In this document: piece after piece, positions 13,891 through 25,719 of the stretch | How positions within the stretch are numbered: position 1 is the stretch's first letter | Layout of the letters: the number at the start of each line of letters is the position of its first letter | Assembly (NCBI GenBank): GCA_963556495.2 | Contig: OY747709.1 | Location: 22,190,400-22,254,399 of the forward strand | Length of the DNA stretch: 64,000 nucleotides | Source of the DNA: Valencia hispanica | Taxonomy: Eukaryota; Chordata; Actinopteri; Cyprinodontiformes; Valenciidae | Direction of reading: 5' to 3' | The notes under the pieces: generated by a model | What the model was told of the DNA's origin: nothing | The model's input: the letters and a program-made list of their open reading frames with translations, nothing else | The model's database searches: none | Program-made: the position numbers and the translations under genes

Positions 13891-13899
13891 CAGTTTTGA

Positions 13900-13905
13900 T
13901 TTATT
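13900..13905 (-). terminator. Poly(A) signal of minus-strand elastase
   Basis: AATAAA on the minus strand, about 55 nt beyond the stop codon at 13959. A short 3' UTR is usual for pancreatic protease transcripts. Confidence 0.7.
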
Positions 13906-13958
13906 TGGTCAAGCAGTCCAATAATCAGTCATATATGTGCAACAAGGACTCAGCCACT

Positions 13959-16116
13959 TCAGTTGGTGGTCATGACCTGAAAAAATGACAACTTGTCACT
14001 TGTCAGCCCTTTAATAAGATCTTCAAACATATCTGAATTGCTGCTGTTGTCTTTTTGTGCTTTTATTGTTTGTAACAATTACAAACATTGTCAAAAATCT
14101 CTCTAGAGACATACAGTAAAATGGACTACTTCAATTTTAAGAGAAAATGTTTAAAAATGTATCATGGTTTATCAATAACCAATATTCATGCTATCCAAAT
14201 GATTCCACTTACATTGTTGATCCAGCTGATGTAGGCACTGACTCTGGTGAACACAGAGGGCTTCTTGGGGTAGTTGCAGCCCATACTTGAGCCAAAGCTT
14301 ACCACTCCATGGACATCCCAAGAGCCATCAGAGTTCCTGCAGTTCAGGGGACCACCAGAGTCTCCCTGGAGGAGAGGAGGCACAAATGTGACTCAGGTCA
14401 ACAGGGGACAGACAGACTTAAGTGTTTAAGCTGAGGATAGATTATTGTCTGAAGATTTAAGTTAAACAAATCTAGATAGTCTGACTTACATTGCAGCTAG
14501 CCAATTCACCATCCCCTCCAGCACAAATCATGTTAGTGGTGACCAGGGAGCCCCACCAGTCATACCTGCTGCAGGTGGAGTGGCCGACCACAGGGAGGAG
14601 GGCCTGCTGGAGAATGTCAGCAATTGGACCTCCAGCTTTAATAGAAACAAGAAAGACATTCAAATTAACACCTGAAGTTCACAAGTACATTTTCATGAAT
14701 TACTTTTAACATATTTTTTGAGTTTTGATCAGGTACTATCACTTTAAGTGAAGTGTTATATTGTACATTTACAGATTAGCTAAAACAATAAATAGTTTAA
14801 AAAGGTTTATTCACTTCAACCTTAAACAGGTAAGACCTATATATACACTCTATGGGTAACAAAAATTTAGGTTCATGATTATGCTCTGTGTAACCAGTCT
14901 TCAAAAGCCATTGCTTAAATGTAAGATCAAACATGGGACACAAAGCTAAGGCCATTTATTTGTCTTTGTGTTGTGGCTGCAGAACTTACTCCAGAGGCGT
15001 CCCCAGCCAGTGACATAGCAGGGAGCTTTGTCAGGCAGAATCTCGCCAGAGCTAGGAAGACAGGCGGGGGTGATGGCAGCTGTGACCTGGACTGGAGTTG
15101 CCAGCTTGATCAGGGCAATGTCGTTACTGGGTCATGAGATACAGATTAAACGATCAGAAACACAGCAATTTGGAGAATTAACACCAAACAGGTATGACGT
15201 CATGGCACCCAAGATGCTGTGAGTTCCCTGTGAGAGAACAATTCCTTACCGGATATTGTAAGAGTCCCACTGGGGGTGGACAACGATCTTTTCAGGGCTG
15301 ATGGCAATGGAACCACCCTCACTGGCTGTCAGGTCGTGTTTTCCCAGGTAGACTCTGTAGGTGCGGCTTCTGTTTATCCACAAAAAACACAGAAACAGAT
15401 CCAATAAAATACTAGAGAAATATTTTAGGATTTTAAAGAACCTATTAGGTGTTAATAAACCAACACAGTAATACAGAGTTAATGTTTTTGTATTATTCTC
15501 TCTATGTTGCATTTGTAATCAAATTGTTACTGTTTTTGCTGTTATCGGTTAAATTTTATTGTAAGATTTTTAAATAATTTTTTTTCCAATTCAGATGTTT
15601 ACATTATTAGTAATTTATCTTACTGTTGCCTAGGTGTTTAAATTCATACATTTATTTATTTATTTACCCGATACAGTGAGCAGCAGTGAGGACCCACTGG
15701 TTGGAGATCAGAGTGCCACCACAAGTGTGGTAGAAAGAGCTACCACTCTTGTACTGCAGAGATACCTGAGAAAAGCATAAAAAGAAGGACACGCATGTGT
15801 TATGAACTGACGAAATCATTCAAATGATGGAATCTAGTAAAAAGGTCAAATACCTGCCAGGGCCAGCTGTTCTGACGGACATCGACTCCACCGACCACCC
15901 TGGAGAGGATGGGGGGAAAGGTGGGCAAGCCACAGCCGTAGGCTAAGAGACAACAGAAAACAGCAATAAACCTGGCTATTTTTGCAGTTTATAATATTAA
16001 TTACTACAAAGTCTTTCATCCTCATGTTTAGGACATGCAGCATCACATTTGTTTAGTTATCGAAGTATCTTTAGCTTACCACCGGCAACGAACAAAGCCA
16101 AGATCACAAACTTCAT
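13959..16116 (-). CDS. cela2a: Chymotrypsin-like elastase 2 family zymogen (8 exons)
   Basis: Secreted pancreatic serine protease precursor (family S1A) that cleaves dietary protein in the gut. Coding exons, from the start: 16116-16080, 15942-15854, 15765-15668, 15369-15250, 15126-14990, 14635-14490, 14365-14213, 13976-13959. All junctions are GT-AG and the exons sum to 798 nt (265 aa), in frame. Residues 1-15 ([15 protein letters not shown]) form the signal peptide. An activation peptide starting CGLPT ends at R before VVGGVDVR, a tryptic activation site. The triad is His72 (TAAHC), Asp117 (NDIALIKL) and Ser212 (GDSGGP), with TGWGRLW between. Chymotrypsin-numbered pocket residues read A189, S190, G216 and S226; Ala at 189 is unusual. 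The gene lies head to head with the plus-strand paralogue, 2.47 kb between start codons. CELA2 rather than CELA1/3 is supported by [18 protein letters not shown] and the tmem51 neighbour. Confidence 0.93.
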
Positions 16117-16153
16117 TGTAACTGTCAGTGAGTTTTACAGCAACTTCCAGCTC

Positions 16154-16161
16154 TTTTTATA
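16154..16161 (-). promoter_or_regulatory. TATA box of minus-strand elastase
   Basis: TATAAAAA on the minus strand, 38-45 nt upstream of the start codon. This predicts a very short 5' UTR, the usual compact design of exocrine pancreas genes. Confidence 0.7.
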
Positions 16162-16169
16162 GGATGTCA

Positions 16170-18535
16170 CTGCTGGCATATCAGAAAAATTGTGAACAAT
16201 TTCCCTAGCCACAGCTAGGAAAACTGGGTTGGAAAAACAAATTTAACCTTGGAGATAAAAGTGAAGATAAATGTCCCATATCTCTCCTGTGTCCACTGTA
16301 CCTGTGTGAGAAGCACACAGATGCTTCTTGATGTCAGCTTTTTTGGTGCAAAGGAAATACCTTTATTGCAAAAATGTATTCAAATTTAGAGTATCCGATT
16401 CATCATTCTTTTCTATATAAAATAAAGACTACTACTACTATAGTCATGGAGCAAATAAAGTTTGTATTACTGTGATACAAAATGTAAAAAATATATTTGA
16501 TGTCTTATTTTGATGTCATCTGCATGACTGCTAAAGCTAGAATGAAGCTTTGAGTCATGCAATAAATTAGCCACATTACAAAAGTAACTGACCTATACAA
16601 TATCAGAAACAATAACAATGCATTGCAAAAGTAGTCATAATCCTTTACCTTCATTGCACTTTGACACATTATAACCACAATTTTTGCTGTAATTACAGCT
16701 CCGAACATCTACAGCCTGATATGCATGTGTTTGTTTTCTTTGCAAGAATACTTACATTTAGTCAGATTGTGTGAATGGTGTCTATAAACAACAATTTTAA
16801 ACTGTTGTCACCCATAATGATTCGGTTTAGGACTTTTTTCTTTACATTTTTGAGTAATAGATTGATCAGTCCTACATAATGTGTTCTAATCTTTGAATAT
16901 TGATTTATCTCATTAGTGTATTCTTATTTAATTGTCAGAAAGGCCATAGAGGGAGAACTCTCTTCAATGGTGCCATTGTGCTAGCATCACTACAGTATAA
17001 ATTATAATGCTCACATCAATTATCTATAATATGTGTTATGTTATGAAAGTAAGATATAAAAGTTGTGTCATAAAAAAATAAAGACAGATACTGATCATTT
17101 TCAATATTATGATTTAGTGCCAATATCTGCCAATATCAATGGTAGGCCCGATAATATCGGACATCACTGCTGAAAATCACAAGCAACACTTTTTAATCAA
17201 TTGATAAGATTTATAATATAACTGAAACAGAGAGGAGTCAATAGTGTTAGTTTAAAGCTTTGCTGCAGCATATTGCAAGTGTACGTTTCGTGATACCAAA
17301 ATTATCTTGCTAGCTCTGTACAAGTAAGATGATGGATATGATTGAGAACAGGTATAATGATTACTAATGTTCCAGGAGAGCAGGTCTGATATTTATGGAG
17401 GTAGCTTTGGCACAAGGGCTTTGTAATTAAATAAAGTTCCTTCCTATTCAAAGTACCGAACAAGCCACGTTCTGAAATAATACACGATTGGATTTTTAAA
17501 AGCTACTCCTGTGACAAATCTTTTAGGAAAGTAAATGGCATGCATGAGTTTGAAGGTGGACCCTAACTCTGCTTTAAACTTCTCAATGACTTTATTCCTT
17601 GCCTCTCTGCTGTTTTTTTAGTCTGAAGAAGGCTGTTTGTTCAAAATGTTCTATAACAAACCCGAGGCCTTTTCAGAACATCTGGATTTACACATTGAAT
17701 TGAGTTGTCTCTTTACAAGTTAGGTGACTTCTTAAAATATTTGTTTGCTATGGATTTTTTTTTTTATAATCAGATTATACTTTAGTTGTACTCAACCTGG
17801 TATACGGATGCATTCTCCTCAAATCACCTTTAGACCATAATATTTACCAAATAAAGAAAGATTTCCAGTAAATGTCTATGTTGTACTTTTATATTTACTG
17901 TATTTGTCAAAAAATTGAAAAAACATATTATCTTTTCCTTTTACTTCAAAATTATACTTTGTATTGGTTTATCCCATAAGATCGGAGTAGAATATATAGA
18001 AGTATGTTGTAACACAACTGTGAAAAAGTTTAAAAGGGTATGAATGCATTTAAACACAAGGCAGTGTTTGTCAAGAGACATCTTATTTTTGATCCTAATT
18101 TAAATCCCGAGCCATTGCACATTTTTAATTTTGGAAAGTCTTGATGAGAATAAAAACTTTTATTGGATCCACACAGAAGAAGGCAACTGCATCAAAAATT
18201 ATACCATACACATTTTGACCTTCATTTTATATTGTAAGTCAAAAATCAGCAATCTGCAAAAATAGTTACTGGCTTGTTTATATGGTTAGGTATGCCATTC
18301 CAGATTCTCTGGTACCTCCTGATAGTAAATTTTCAGGAATAGTAGATGTCAGTGACATGTTCAACAAATAGTGGAAGAAAAAAAAGAAAACAGCAGCCTC
18401 AAAACACTTTGGCCTTGGAGCTGTGTTCCACATCTGCCAGTCTGCATGTCCTCCTATGGCTCCACCCTCTCTGTTAAAACTTATCAGGATGTAGTTTTCC
18501 AGGAATTAGAACCAGGTTACATAAGGAAGGTGTTG
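16170..18535. promoter_or_regulatory. Shared intergenic region between divergent elastase genes
   Basis: The 2.4 kb between the two divergent start codons should hold regulatory sites for both genes. I could not find a perfect PTF1 site (CACCTG plus TTTCCC), although TTTCCC occurs at 16200-16205. A block at about 16285-16330 (CTGTACCTGTGTGAGAAG) recurs near 24469-24500. Relics of DNA elements are also visible: a CCGATAATATCGGACATC block near 17148-17165 typical of a fish MITE, and a weak Tc1-like stretch near 16620-16690. Confidence 0.4.
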
Positions 18536-18540
18536 GGAGA

Positions 18541-18548
18541 TATAAATA
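18541..18548 (+). promoter_or_regulatory. TATA box of plus-strand elastase
   Basis: TATAAATA, 40-47 nt before the start codon at 18588. The spacing mirrors that of the divergent minus-strand gene. Confidence 0.7.
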
Positions 18549-18587
18549 TGTCAGAAGTTAACTTTAAACATTGAAGATACTGACACG

Positions 18588-21500
18588 ATGAAGTTTGTGG
18601 TGTTCGCTTTGCTCGTTGCTGGCGGTAAGAAAGGTTTTGCTACCAAGAACAACAGATAAAATCATATTTCTATCCCCCTCACTTCATTTGATGTGCCCTG
18701 TTTACCTAAAACATGCATGTAAGTTTAAATATGTCTGATTAAATTAGAAGTTGTCTACCATGGTTCCTTTATTTCAGCCTATGGGTGTGGCAATCCCACC
18801 TTCCAGCCCGTGGTGAGCAGAGTGGTTAATGGGGAGGATGTCAGGCCTCACAGCTGGCCTTGGCAGGTTGGTAGAATATGAACTGCTCAACATCTACAAA
18901 GGAACCTTTAAAATTAAAACAATTCATGTGATTCAGGCAGTGTGATTTAAATAAATGGAGCCACAAAGGTAAAAATATAGAAGCAAATGTTAAGTTCAAA
19001 CACACAATTCCCTTTTTATATGATGTTTTGAAAAAGAACAGCAAAGGCTAAAATAGAAGTAAAAGGTTTTACAAAAATGAATTTCAAATGTTTGAAAAAC
19101 AGTGAATAAAAAGTTAATCTGGCTACACTTTGCCTCGACTTAGTTTACTATTAAAGTAGTAGTTACAAACTCCCATCAGAACACTGATCCCTTAGTTAGT
19201 ATAAATGTCAACACCAGGTGAAACAATAATAATGATATTTAGACATGAAGATAATCCTTGGAATTTTAATATATTTTGTTTTTCAGATTTCCCTGCAGTA
19301 CAACAGTAACGGCGAGTGGAGACACACTTGCGGAGGTACTCTGATTTCTAACCAGTGGGTCCTAACTGCTGCTCACTGTATCAGGTAGGAGTTTGTCACC
19401 GAACACTATTATCAAGACTAAAGAGTTACATATATTGTTTTTCTGTATCAAACAATAAAGTTAGTGTCTTGCTTTCAAAAAAGCTTATATATGGACTTAA
19501 CATTTATTATGATCTTTGCTGCTTCTGATCTTATCATTCATAGCTCAAGCAGGCAGTACAGAGTGGCTCTGGGAAAGCACAACCTGAAGGAGGATGAGAA
19601 TGGCTCTGTTTTCCTTGGAACTGCCACCATCGTTGTGCACGAGAAGTGGAACGCTTTCTTTATCCGGTAACTGTTAAGGTCTAATCTGCGGTTGGGAAGA
19701 GTGCAGCAGTGTGAGTACTAATAAAGCTTGATGTTCATCTTTTGCAGTAATGATATTGCTCTAATCAAGCTGGAGACCCCTGTTGAATTCTCTGACACTA
19801 TCCATGCCGCTTGCCTTCCCGCTGACGGCTTCATCCTCCCCCATAATGCATCCTGCTTTGTGACTGGGTGGGGTCGCCTATACAGTGAGTTGTCTTTGTT
19901 TATTTTCATGGGACAGTTGGAACATCCAACAAATAAAAGTTTCATTCTACTGTATGTGACGTGTCTATTCTGCCCACCTGTGGTCATTTACCTTTCATAA
20001 GTCGCATGTTGCATTCAATGTCTTGAGAATACTTTCATAAAAGGGTCAGAAGAGGAAGAACAATTAAGAGTTTGCACATCCAAGGAACCTTTAAGTAACA
20101 ATGTTTAATTTCATGTTGACATATTGATTATGCTTTCAACATTGTTATTGTGACACTCTTAAATCCTACAGTTAGTATTTCCTGCTTCCTGTCCAGGCTG
20201 ACGATGCACAGATTTAACTTAGACATGCACCAGCGATCAGAATCAGACAGTTTTCCCATAATTGGCTTAGTGAGCACACCTCAAATATGGAATATTCAGA
20301 TCTTTTAACTATTTATTAAATGCATCAAACTAAATTTCAAAAATCCTATACCATTGTCGACCTATTAATGAATCTATCAAGGCGTGTACATTGATGCACT
20401 TTGCTTGAGTTTAATAAAGTTTAGGGCCATATACATTAATGGATAAAATGATATAATCTTGCAAGTCTTTAATTTTCTGTTGAAATTAAAACTACTTTTT
20501 CCACATAAGAACCTCCAGCACCTTTTTCTCTTTTATAGGTTATAGTACTGACAAATTTTCTTTTGAATTTGTTCAAATCTGAATGGCCAATCAGGCCTCA
20601 AGGTGAACTAGAAATTGGAATAAGCCATACAAAAATGTGATTTTCTAGTTAAAATTTATACAGGTCAATGTGATTTGATTTATTTTATATTATGTTTTTA
20701 GTATTTTTACATTTTATGTAAATGGTGCTTTTTTACATTTTTTATCCTGTTTTTATCAATATTTTATTTAATTATTGGTCTTGCTTTCGTACTTATTGAC
20801 TGGAGCCTGTCAAGAAAGGTTTACTGACTAAAAATTGTAAAAACTGAGAAAGCACTCTTGAGTTTTAATTTCTTAAAACCAGTGGAATATATTTTAAGTT
20901 TTATTGTATTTAATATTGTATATAGATTATATGTGTTCAAAGCTTTCACACTGACTGGATTTATTTGTCATTTAGCAAAGTAAGATTAAGTCAGTGGCTG
21001 TGGTTATATAGTGATATTCAAAATGTATTTAGCTAAACTAAATATGTATCTCTTATGTGCTCAGCCGGAGGTCCCATTGCCGACATTCTGCAGCAGGCTC
21101 TGCTGCCAGTTGTGGACCACGCTACCTGCAGCCAGTATGACTGGTGGGGCTCTCAGGTAACACAAACCATGGTCTGCGCTGGTGGAGACGGAGTTGTTTC
21201 CGGATGCAATGTGAGTCCTAAACACAATGACTTTCAATTATTTTTCCTCAATCTATAAGTATTGAGTCTTCTTTTGGGTATCATATGAATAGCTCTGTAT
21301 ATTTCTGGCAAAACCTTTCACAAAACCATAACCTGTTATTTTGAATGTTTATCCAGAAACTCTTTAAGCACAAGTAAAGTAAATAAGATGTTTGTATAGG
21401 AGATCTGCTCAAATATACAAAGTGATTTATCCATTTCTGTCCAAAAAAATAAAACCCATCTTGCAGATACATAAGCTATATATGTATATTACATTTTGTA

Positions 21501-21835
21501 CTTTTTGACTTTGATAACTGATTACCTTATATAAAGGATTTGTTTTTGTGGCACTGTTTAGGGAGACTCTGGTGGCCCTCTGAACTGTCAAGGCTCTGAC
21601 GGATCCTGGGAGGTTCATGGTATTGTTAGCTTTGGTTCTGGGCTCAGCTGCAACTACTACAAGAAGCCCACCGTCTTCACTCAAGTCAGCTCCTTCGTGG
21701 ACTGGATCAATACTGTAAACTTATGAAACTGCTACTAAATCATTAACTATGGAGTTCAAGTTATTGATTAGATAGATGTTTTAAAAACCTAACATATCTT
21801 CATGATTTCTTTCACAGAAAATGATGGCCAACTGA
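18588..21835 (+). CDS. cela2a: Chymotrypsin-like elastase 2 family zymogen (8 exons)
   Basis: Second intact pancreatic elastase. Exons: 18588-18624, 18778-18866, 19287-19384, 19544-19666, 19748-19884, 21065-21210, 21562-21714, 21818-21835. They have GT-AG junctions and sum to 801 nt (266 aa), in frame. Seven of eight exon lengths equal those of the minus-strand gene; exon 4 is one codon longer. Signal peptide [15 protein letters not shown]; activation peptide begins CGNPT and is cleaved at R before VVNGEDVR (VVNG rather than VVGG). Triad: His72 (LTAAHC), Asp118 (NDIALIKL), Ser213 (GDSGGP). Pocket residues in chymotrypsin numbering are S189, G190, G216 and T226, so specificity may differ from the divergent paralogue. 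The C-terminus reads WINTKMMAN. Intron 5 (1.2 kb) is the longest. Orthology to a named fish gene cannot be decided without a tree. Confidence 0.93.
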
Positions 21836-21882
21836 TAAAGCAGAGTTTTGGGACCAAAGCTGTCACTCTAGTCACTAAATGA

Positions 21883-21888
21883 AATAAA
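21883..21888 (+). terminator. Poly(A) signal of plus-strand elastase
   Basis: AATAAA 48 nt after the stop codon, followed within 30 nt by T/GT-rich sequence (TTTTGTGTCATG), consistent with cleavage near 21905. Confidence 0.75.
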
Positions 21889-21909
21889 ACCATTTTCTAT
21901 GCTTTATGT

Positions 21910-22442
21910 TTTGTGTCATGTTGGCTTTATCTACTCAACTTCTCAGTCCTGTTAAACAACAATGGCTCATCTTCAGCCTTAACAATCAGAAAAAAAGGTT
22001 GTTTGTGTTTTAAGAAATACTGTATGTCAGTTGCAAGAAGCTTAAAATAATCCTTTGTTTGCTGACCTTGATCCACTCTGCTGACACATTTAGGAAAATG
22101 TTAGTTTAAGCTATTAAAACAAATTAACAGCAAAGAACTGTTCAAATAAATTTATAAATGAATTAGTTTAAAATTCATGAAGAGATTCCTGCAGTACACA
22201 ATAATGCGTTTGCACACATACACACAAAAAATAAAAAATTCTCATAAAATCCCTAATGCCCCTAATTGACTGTACTTTATGTTCTGTATAGTAACTCATG
22301 TTAACCTTAAGAAGTATAACAATTCTCTTACCTTACATCTTATCCTCTCCCTAGAATCTTCACATTTCCAACAACCAATAAGAATTTGTTCAAATGATTT
22401 GTCTTTGTTGGGCTTCCATATTTTTCCTCACTGTTTTGTTTA
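21910..22442. other. Intergenic, nothing recognised
   Basis: AT-rich DNA between the elastase poly(A) site and a MITE. No gene or clear repeat was seen. Confidence 0.5.
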
Positions 22443-22450
22443 GCCAGACG

Positions 22451-22767
22451 CAGAGGTGGGTAGATTAAGCAAAGAACTGTACTCAAGAGTAACACTTCAA
22501 GATAGTTTTACTCAAGCAAATAGCCGTCCAAGAAATTATACAAGAGTAAAAAAAGTATTTTGTTTATACCCAATGAAGTACTGAGTACTGTACCTGGTCA
22601 GAACATCTGATAGAGGAAGAGAAAGAGAGCAATACTTTATAATAATGTCACAAAAGTAAAAAGTACGGTGTAGTAAAACAACTCTTAAAAGTATATTTTT
22701 TCAAAAAAAGTTACTCAAGTAAATGAAGCTGGGTAAATGTTACTAGCTACTACAGTACCCACCTCTG
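22451..22767. mobile_element. hAT-type MITE, 317 bp, with 8-bp target duplication
   Basis: Starts CAGAGGTGGGTAG and ends with its complement (CTACTACAGTACCCACCTCTG at the right edge). Flanks are GCCAGACG (22443-22450) and GCCAGACA (22768-22775), an 8-bp duplication with one mismatch, as hAT elements make. It is non-coding and rich in ACTCAAG motifs. It has inserted into another repeat that continues at 22776. Confidence 0.75.
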
Positions 22768-22775
22768 GCCAGACA

Positions 22776-23060
22776 GTCCTTGGTTCAAAACCTGTCTTGC
22801 AGTCTTTTTGCATGAAGTTTCCATGATCTCTCAGTGCATGGCCGGGTTCTTTCCAGGTACTTCCTCAAACACTCCAAAAACACTATTTTCAGGCTAATTG
22901 TACTCTCTAAATTGCCCTCAGCTCTGAGGTCAATTGCATGTTGTTTGTCCTGTTTGTGGTCATCTGTGATGAACTGTGGTTGGTGTGTCCTACCTCTCAT
23001 CCAATTACTGCTGGGTATAGTCATCATCCTCCCCTGTATGGATAAAGTTAGCATAGTAAG
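22776..23060 (+). repeat. Degenerate teleost interspersed repeat, copy 1
   Basis: Carries a decayed series of blocks: GGTTCAAAACC, GCATGAAGTTTCC, CTCCAAAAACA, CTAAATTGCCCTCAG and TGTTTGTCCTGT. The same series is better preserved at 25720-25935. No coding potential. Confidence 0.6.
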
Positions 23061-24240
23061 GATGTGGATGTGCCCAACACCTCTTCAATTATAAAATCTC
23101 ATGCAAACTAATACTTATCTGACCACTAGGGGGCAAAGGATTGGATCAAGAATACGCTGTCTCCACACCAGAGGTGCAAGCCAAACACCAAATTTGTTTA
23201 AAACACAGCTCTTCTATGTAGTAAAGGCTAGACATGCAGTGCCTAGGAAGATTAAATTTTTTATTTGTTTAACCCCAAACAGTCTTGATTGTTTTGAATG
23301 CATGACTCTGGTCATGCATTGCTGATCAGAATTGTTTGGGCCACAACCTATTAAGCAATTAGCTCTGACTGCTGTATGACCATCTGAGAAGCAAAAACTT
23401 CCAGAACAGTGTTTTTTTTAAAAGTTTGCTTCCTTTCCTGCTGCTTCTTTTGTGCTTGTAAATGTGTTTTCGTTCTGCACTGATTCATACATACAGGTTT
23501 GCACATACCAGACTACTTCAGAACCCAAGTGCTGTGCATCCTGCAGTATCTACTCTCTCATTTCCCTTTTCTCCTACATGTCCTTGCACATATAACAATT
23601 CACCTGAGTCATTAAAATACCAATGTGGTATTTTAATGACTAACGGGATTATTTTACAAAATAAAGCTTGACACGTGTGAGAGAGGAGTGGACAGATCTC
23701 TAACTTGCCAAAAGAAAAACTGAATCTAATACTGTCAATCTGTATACACCTAACTGATTTGAAGTTCCACCAATGCCACTTTTTCATATTCTCAAACATT
23801 TGATTCTGAACTGAGAAATATCAACTTGAACAGCTTTGTCACCCTTTTTAGTTAAGGGAACACTGAATGAACATCTTCCTGACGGTAGGGGGAATCTAAG
23901 TAGGCGGTTCATGGCCGTGTAGCTTTAAGCTGAATATTTAACCCCTGACCATTCAGTGCTTAATAGACCAATAAAAATATTTTAAAGGTAGACAGTTCAG
24001 CCATTTAAGGTATTCTGTGACCTGACATTTTCCTGGTGTTGATTAGGGCTATGGCAAAAACTTTTCGGATGAGCTATAGCAAGCTGATAGTTGTATTTAT
24101 TTTATTTGCCACTGCTGACACAATGACAATAATCTAGTTTTACTTAAATTAAAAGCCTTTTTTTGTGTTCTGACATGAATCTCATCAGAGACAACAACAG
24201 GAAAGATTGCAGTTCATGATAGTCTCCTAACATCACAAGT
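23061..24240. other. Intergenic, nothing recognised
   Basis: No exon-like or repeat signature identified. Short open frames near 23460-23800 on both strands have no domain character. Confidence 0.45.
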
Positions 24241-24244
24241 TATG

Positions 24245-24500
24245 TTACAATCACAACAAGCCAGAGTGAAAATCATACACTTCATATTTTGTCCTGGTCT
24301 TTCAAGGTGATTTGCAACTCTTTTTCTAATGTATAAAATCTGGAGAGCTCAGACTTGTTGAATCTGATTTTCCTGAACATGGTGAAGAAAACCTGGTAGG
24401 AACAACAATGTAATCACTGAGATAAGAATTTAGACATCTATAAATACACTTTTTTTTCATCTCCTCTGTACCTGAGTGAGAACCATGCAGATGACACACA
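24245..24500 (-). pseudogene. Probable relic of an elastase promoter and first exon
   Basis: On the minus strand ATGAAGTGTATGATTTTCAC begins at 24285 and resembles the first exon of the intact minus-strand elastase (ATGAAGTTTGTGATCTTGGC). Upstream, TTAGAAAAAGAG matches that gene's TATAAAAAGAG region at nearly the same distance from the ATG (32 against 34 nt), with the TATA core mutated. Further up, CTGTACCTGAGTGAGAA near 24468-24484 matches CTGTACCTGTGTGAGAA upstream of the intact gene. No later exons were found. Three aligned short blocks make homology plausible but not proven. Confidence 0.4.
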
Positions 24501-24539
24501 ATGTGGTGTTTAGAGAAAGATGTGAATGTTAACATAAAT

Positions 24540-25100
24540 TTAAAGTAACTTTTGAATTAAAAAAATAAGAAATTTGTTTGTATTTAAATTCTACTGAACA
24601 GAAAGGTCAGGTGACACTTTAATCTCTGCCTCCTTTACAAAAATGTCGTTGTAGCATATAAGCATTAAGTGGTTACATTTGGATGAGATGCACAAAAAAC
24701 AACAGCTGGAATCTCACAGAAGAATCTAACATTTTAAAGTACAAGTACAAGCATTTAAATATTTACATAAAGCATTGTGAACAGCTGCGTCATTCTACTT
24801 AAAAGTTTCATTTGGTTAAAAAAATAAAGTGTAGGAAGGGTAAATTTGGAATGAATTCTGCTGACATGTTCAAATATCATTAATTTGTTTACATCCGTCC
24901 CTTTGGATGCCCTTTATCCTACACCCACCTAGTGAGATTCCACCAAATTGCAAATTGCACAAATGGAAAACATATAGGTTTCCTAGGTTACATAAGATTC
25001 AATCATATTGATCATACACAACCAGTTAAACTCTCAGCACACCACAAGACACATACACACCCCGTCCCCCACCCTTTCACTGCAAAAACATTGCTCAATC
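24540..25100. other. Intergenic, nothing recognised
   Basis: AT-rich DNA with no supported gene or repeat. Confidence 0.45.
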
Positions 25101-25114
25101 TGTTCCTATCTGTT

Positions 25115-25425
25115 TAAGTGAACATACCATAAAAATAAACATCTAGAATTATACCACAGTGAGAAAACTTTATTTGGGAGATCCATCTACACTGGAAGCC
25201 ACCCCACAGCCACAGAAGAGTCACCACAGGGACCACCAAGATCAGGGCAGGCAGGTATCCACAGCACAGCCATAAGGCTGCAGTACAGAGTCCCGCCCAC
25301 CACGACAAAAGCAAACCCAATAGGAGCGACTTCCATGGCTAAAGTGGTAGGGCTGCCAGCGAGAAGGATCCCCAAGAAGGAAACACTGGAGTTAGTCTGT
25401 ATAAAACAATTTGTAAAAACACTAC
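25115..25425 (-). other. Unrecognised transcript-like segment with poly(A) signal
   Basis: On the minus strand a GC-richer stretch encodes a hydrophobic frame (MEVAPIGFAFVVVGG, with MAVLWIPACPDLGG further on) that ends in GWLPV and a stop. AATAAAG follows near 25168-25174, with GT-rich sequence after it. It could be the 3' end of a transposon transcript or of a retroposed mRNA. The frame upstream runs into low-complexity AT repeat, so no complete gene can be claimed. Confidence 0.25.
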
Positions 25426-25589
25426 AGTAACACATTAAATTAAAAAATACCAAATAAAAATAATAAAAAAATAAAAAAATAAAAATGAACAGATAAATAA
25501 TAATAAAAACAATAATAATGGAAAGTAAAAATAAATAGATAAAATAAAGACTAAGGTAACATAAGAAATAAAAAAATTTATAAATAAAA

Positions 25590-25705
<116 letters not shown>

Positions 25706-25719
25706 GCCAAAACTATGGT

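Noticed and set aside
14186..14383. Reading elastase exon 7 as a separate small protein starting at MPPLLQ
   Set aside because: The first codons lie in the intron; the splice acceptor at 14366-14367 defines the exon start.
16280..16340. Classic PTF1 pancreas enhancer site
   Set aside because: TTTCCC and E-box-like fragments occur nearby, but none has the required spacing and a perfect CANNTG.
22776..23060. tRNA gene or tRNA-derived SINE head
   Set aside because: Only a B-box-like GGTTCAAAACC is visible; no A box or cloverleaf could be assembled.
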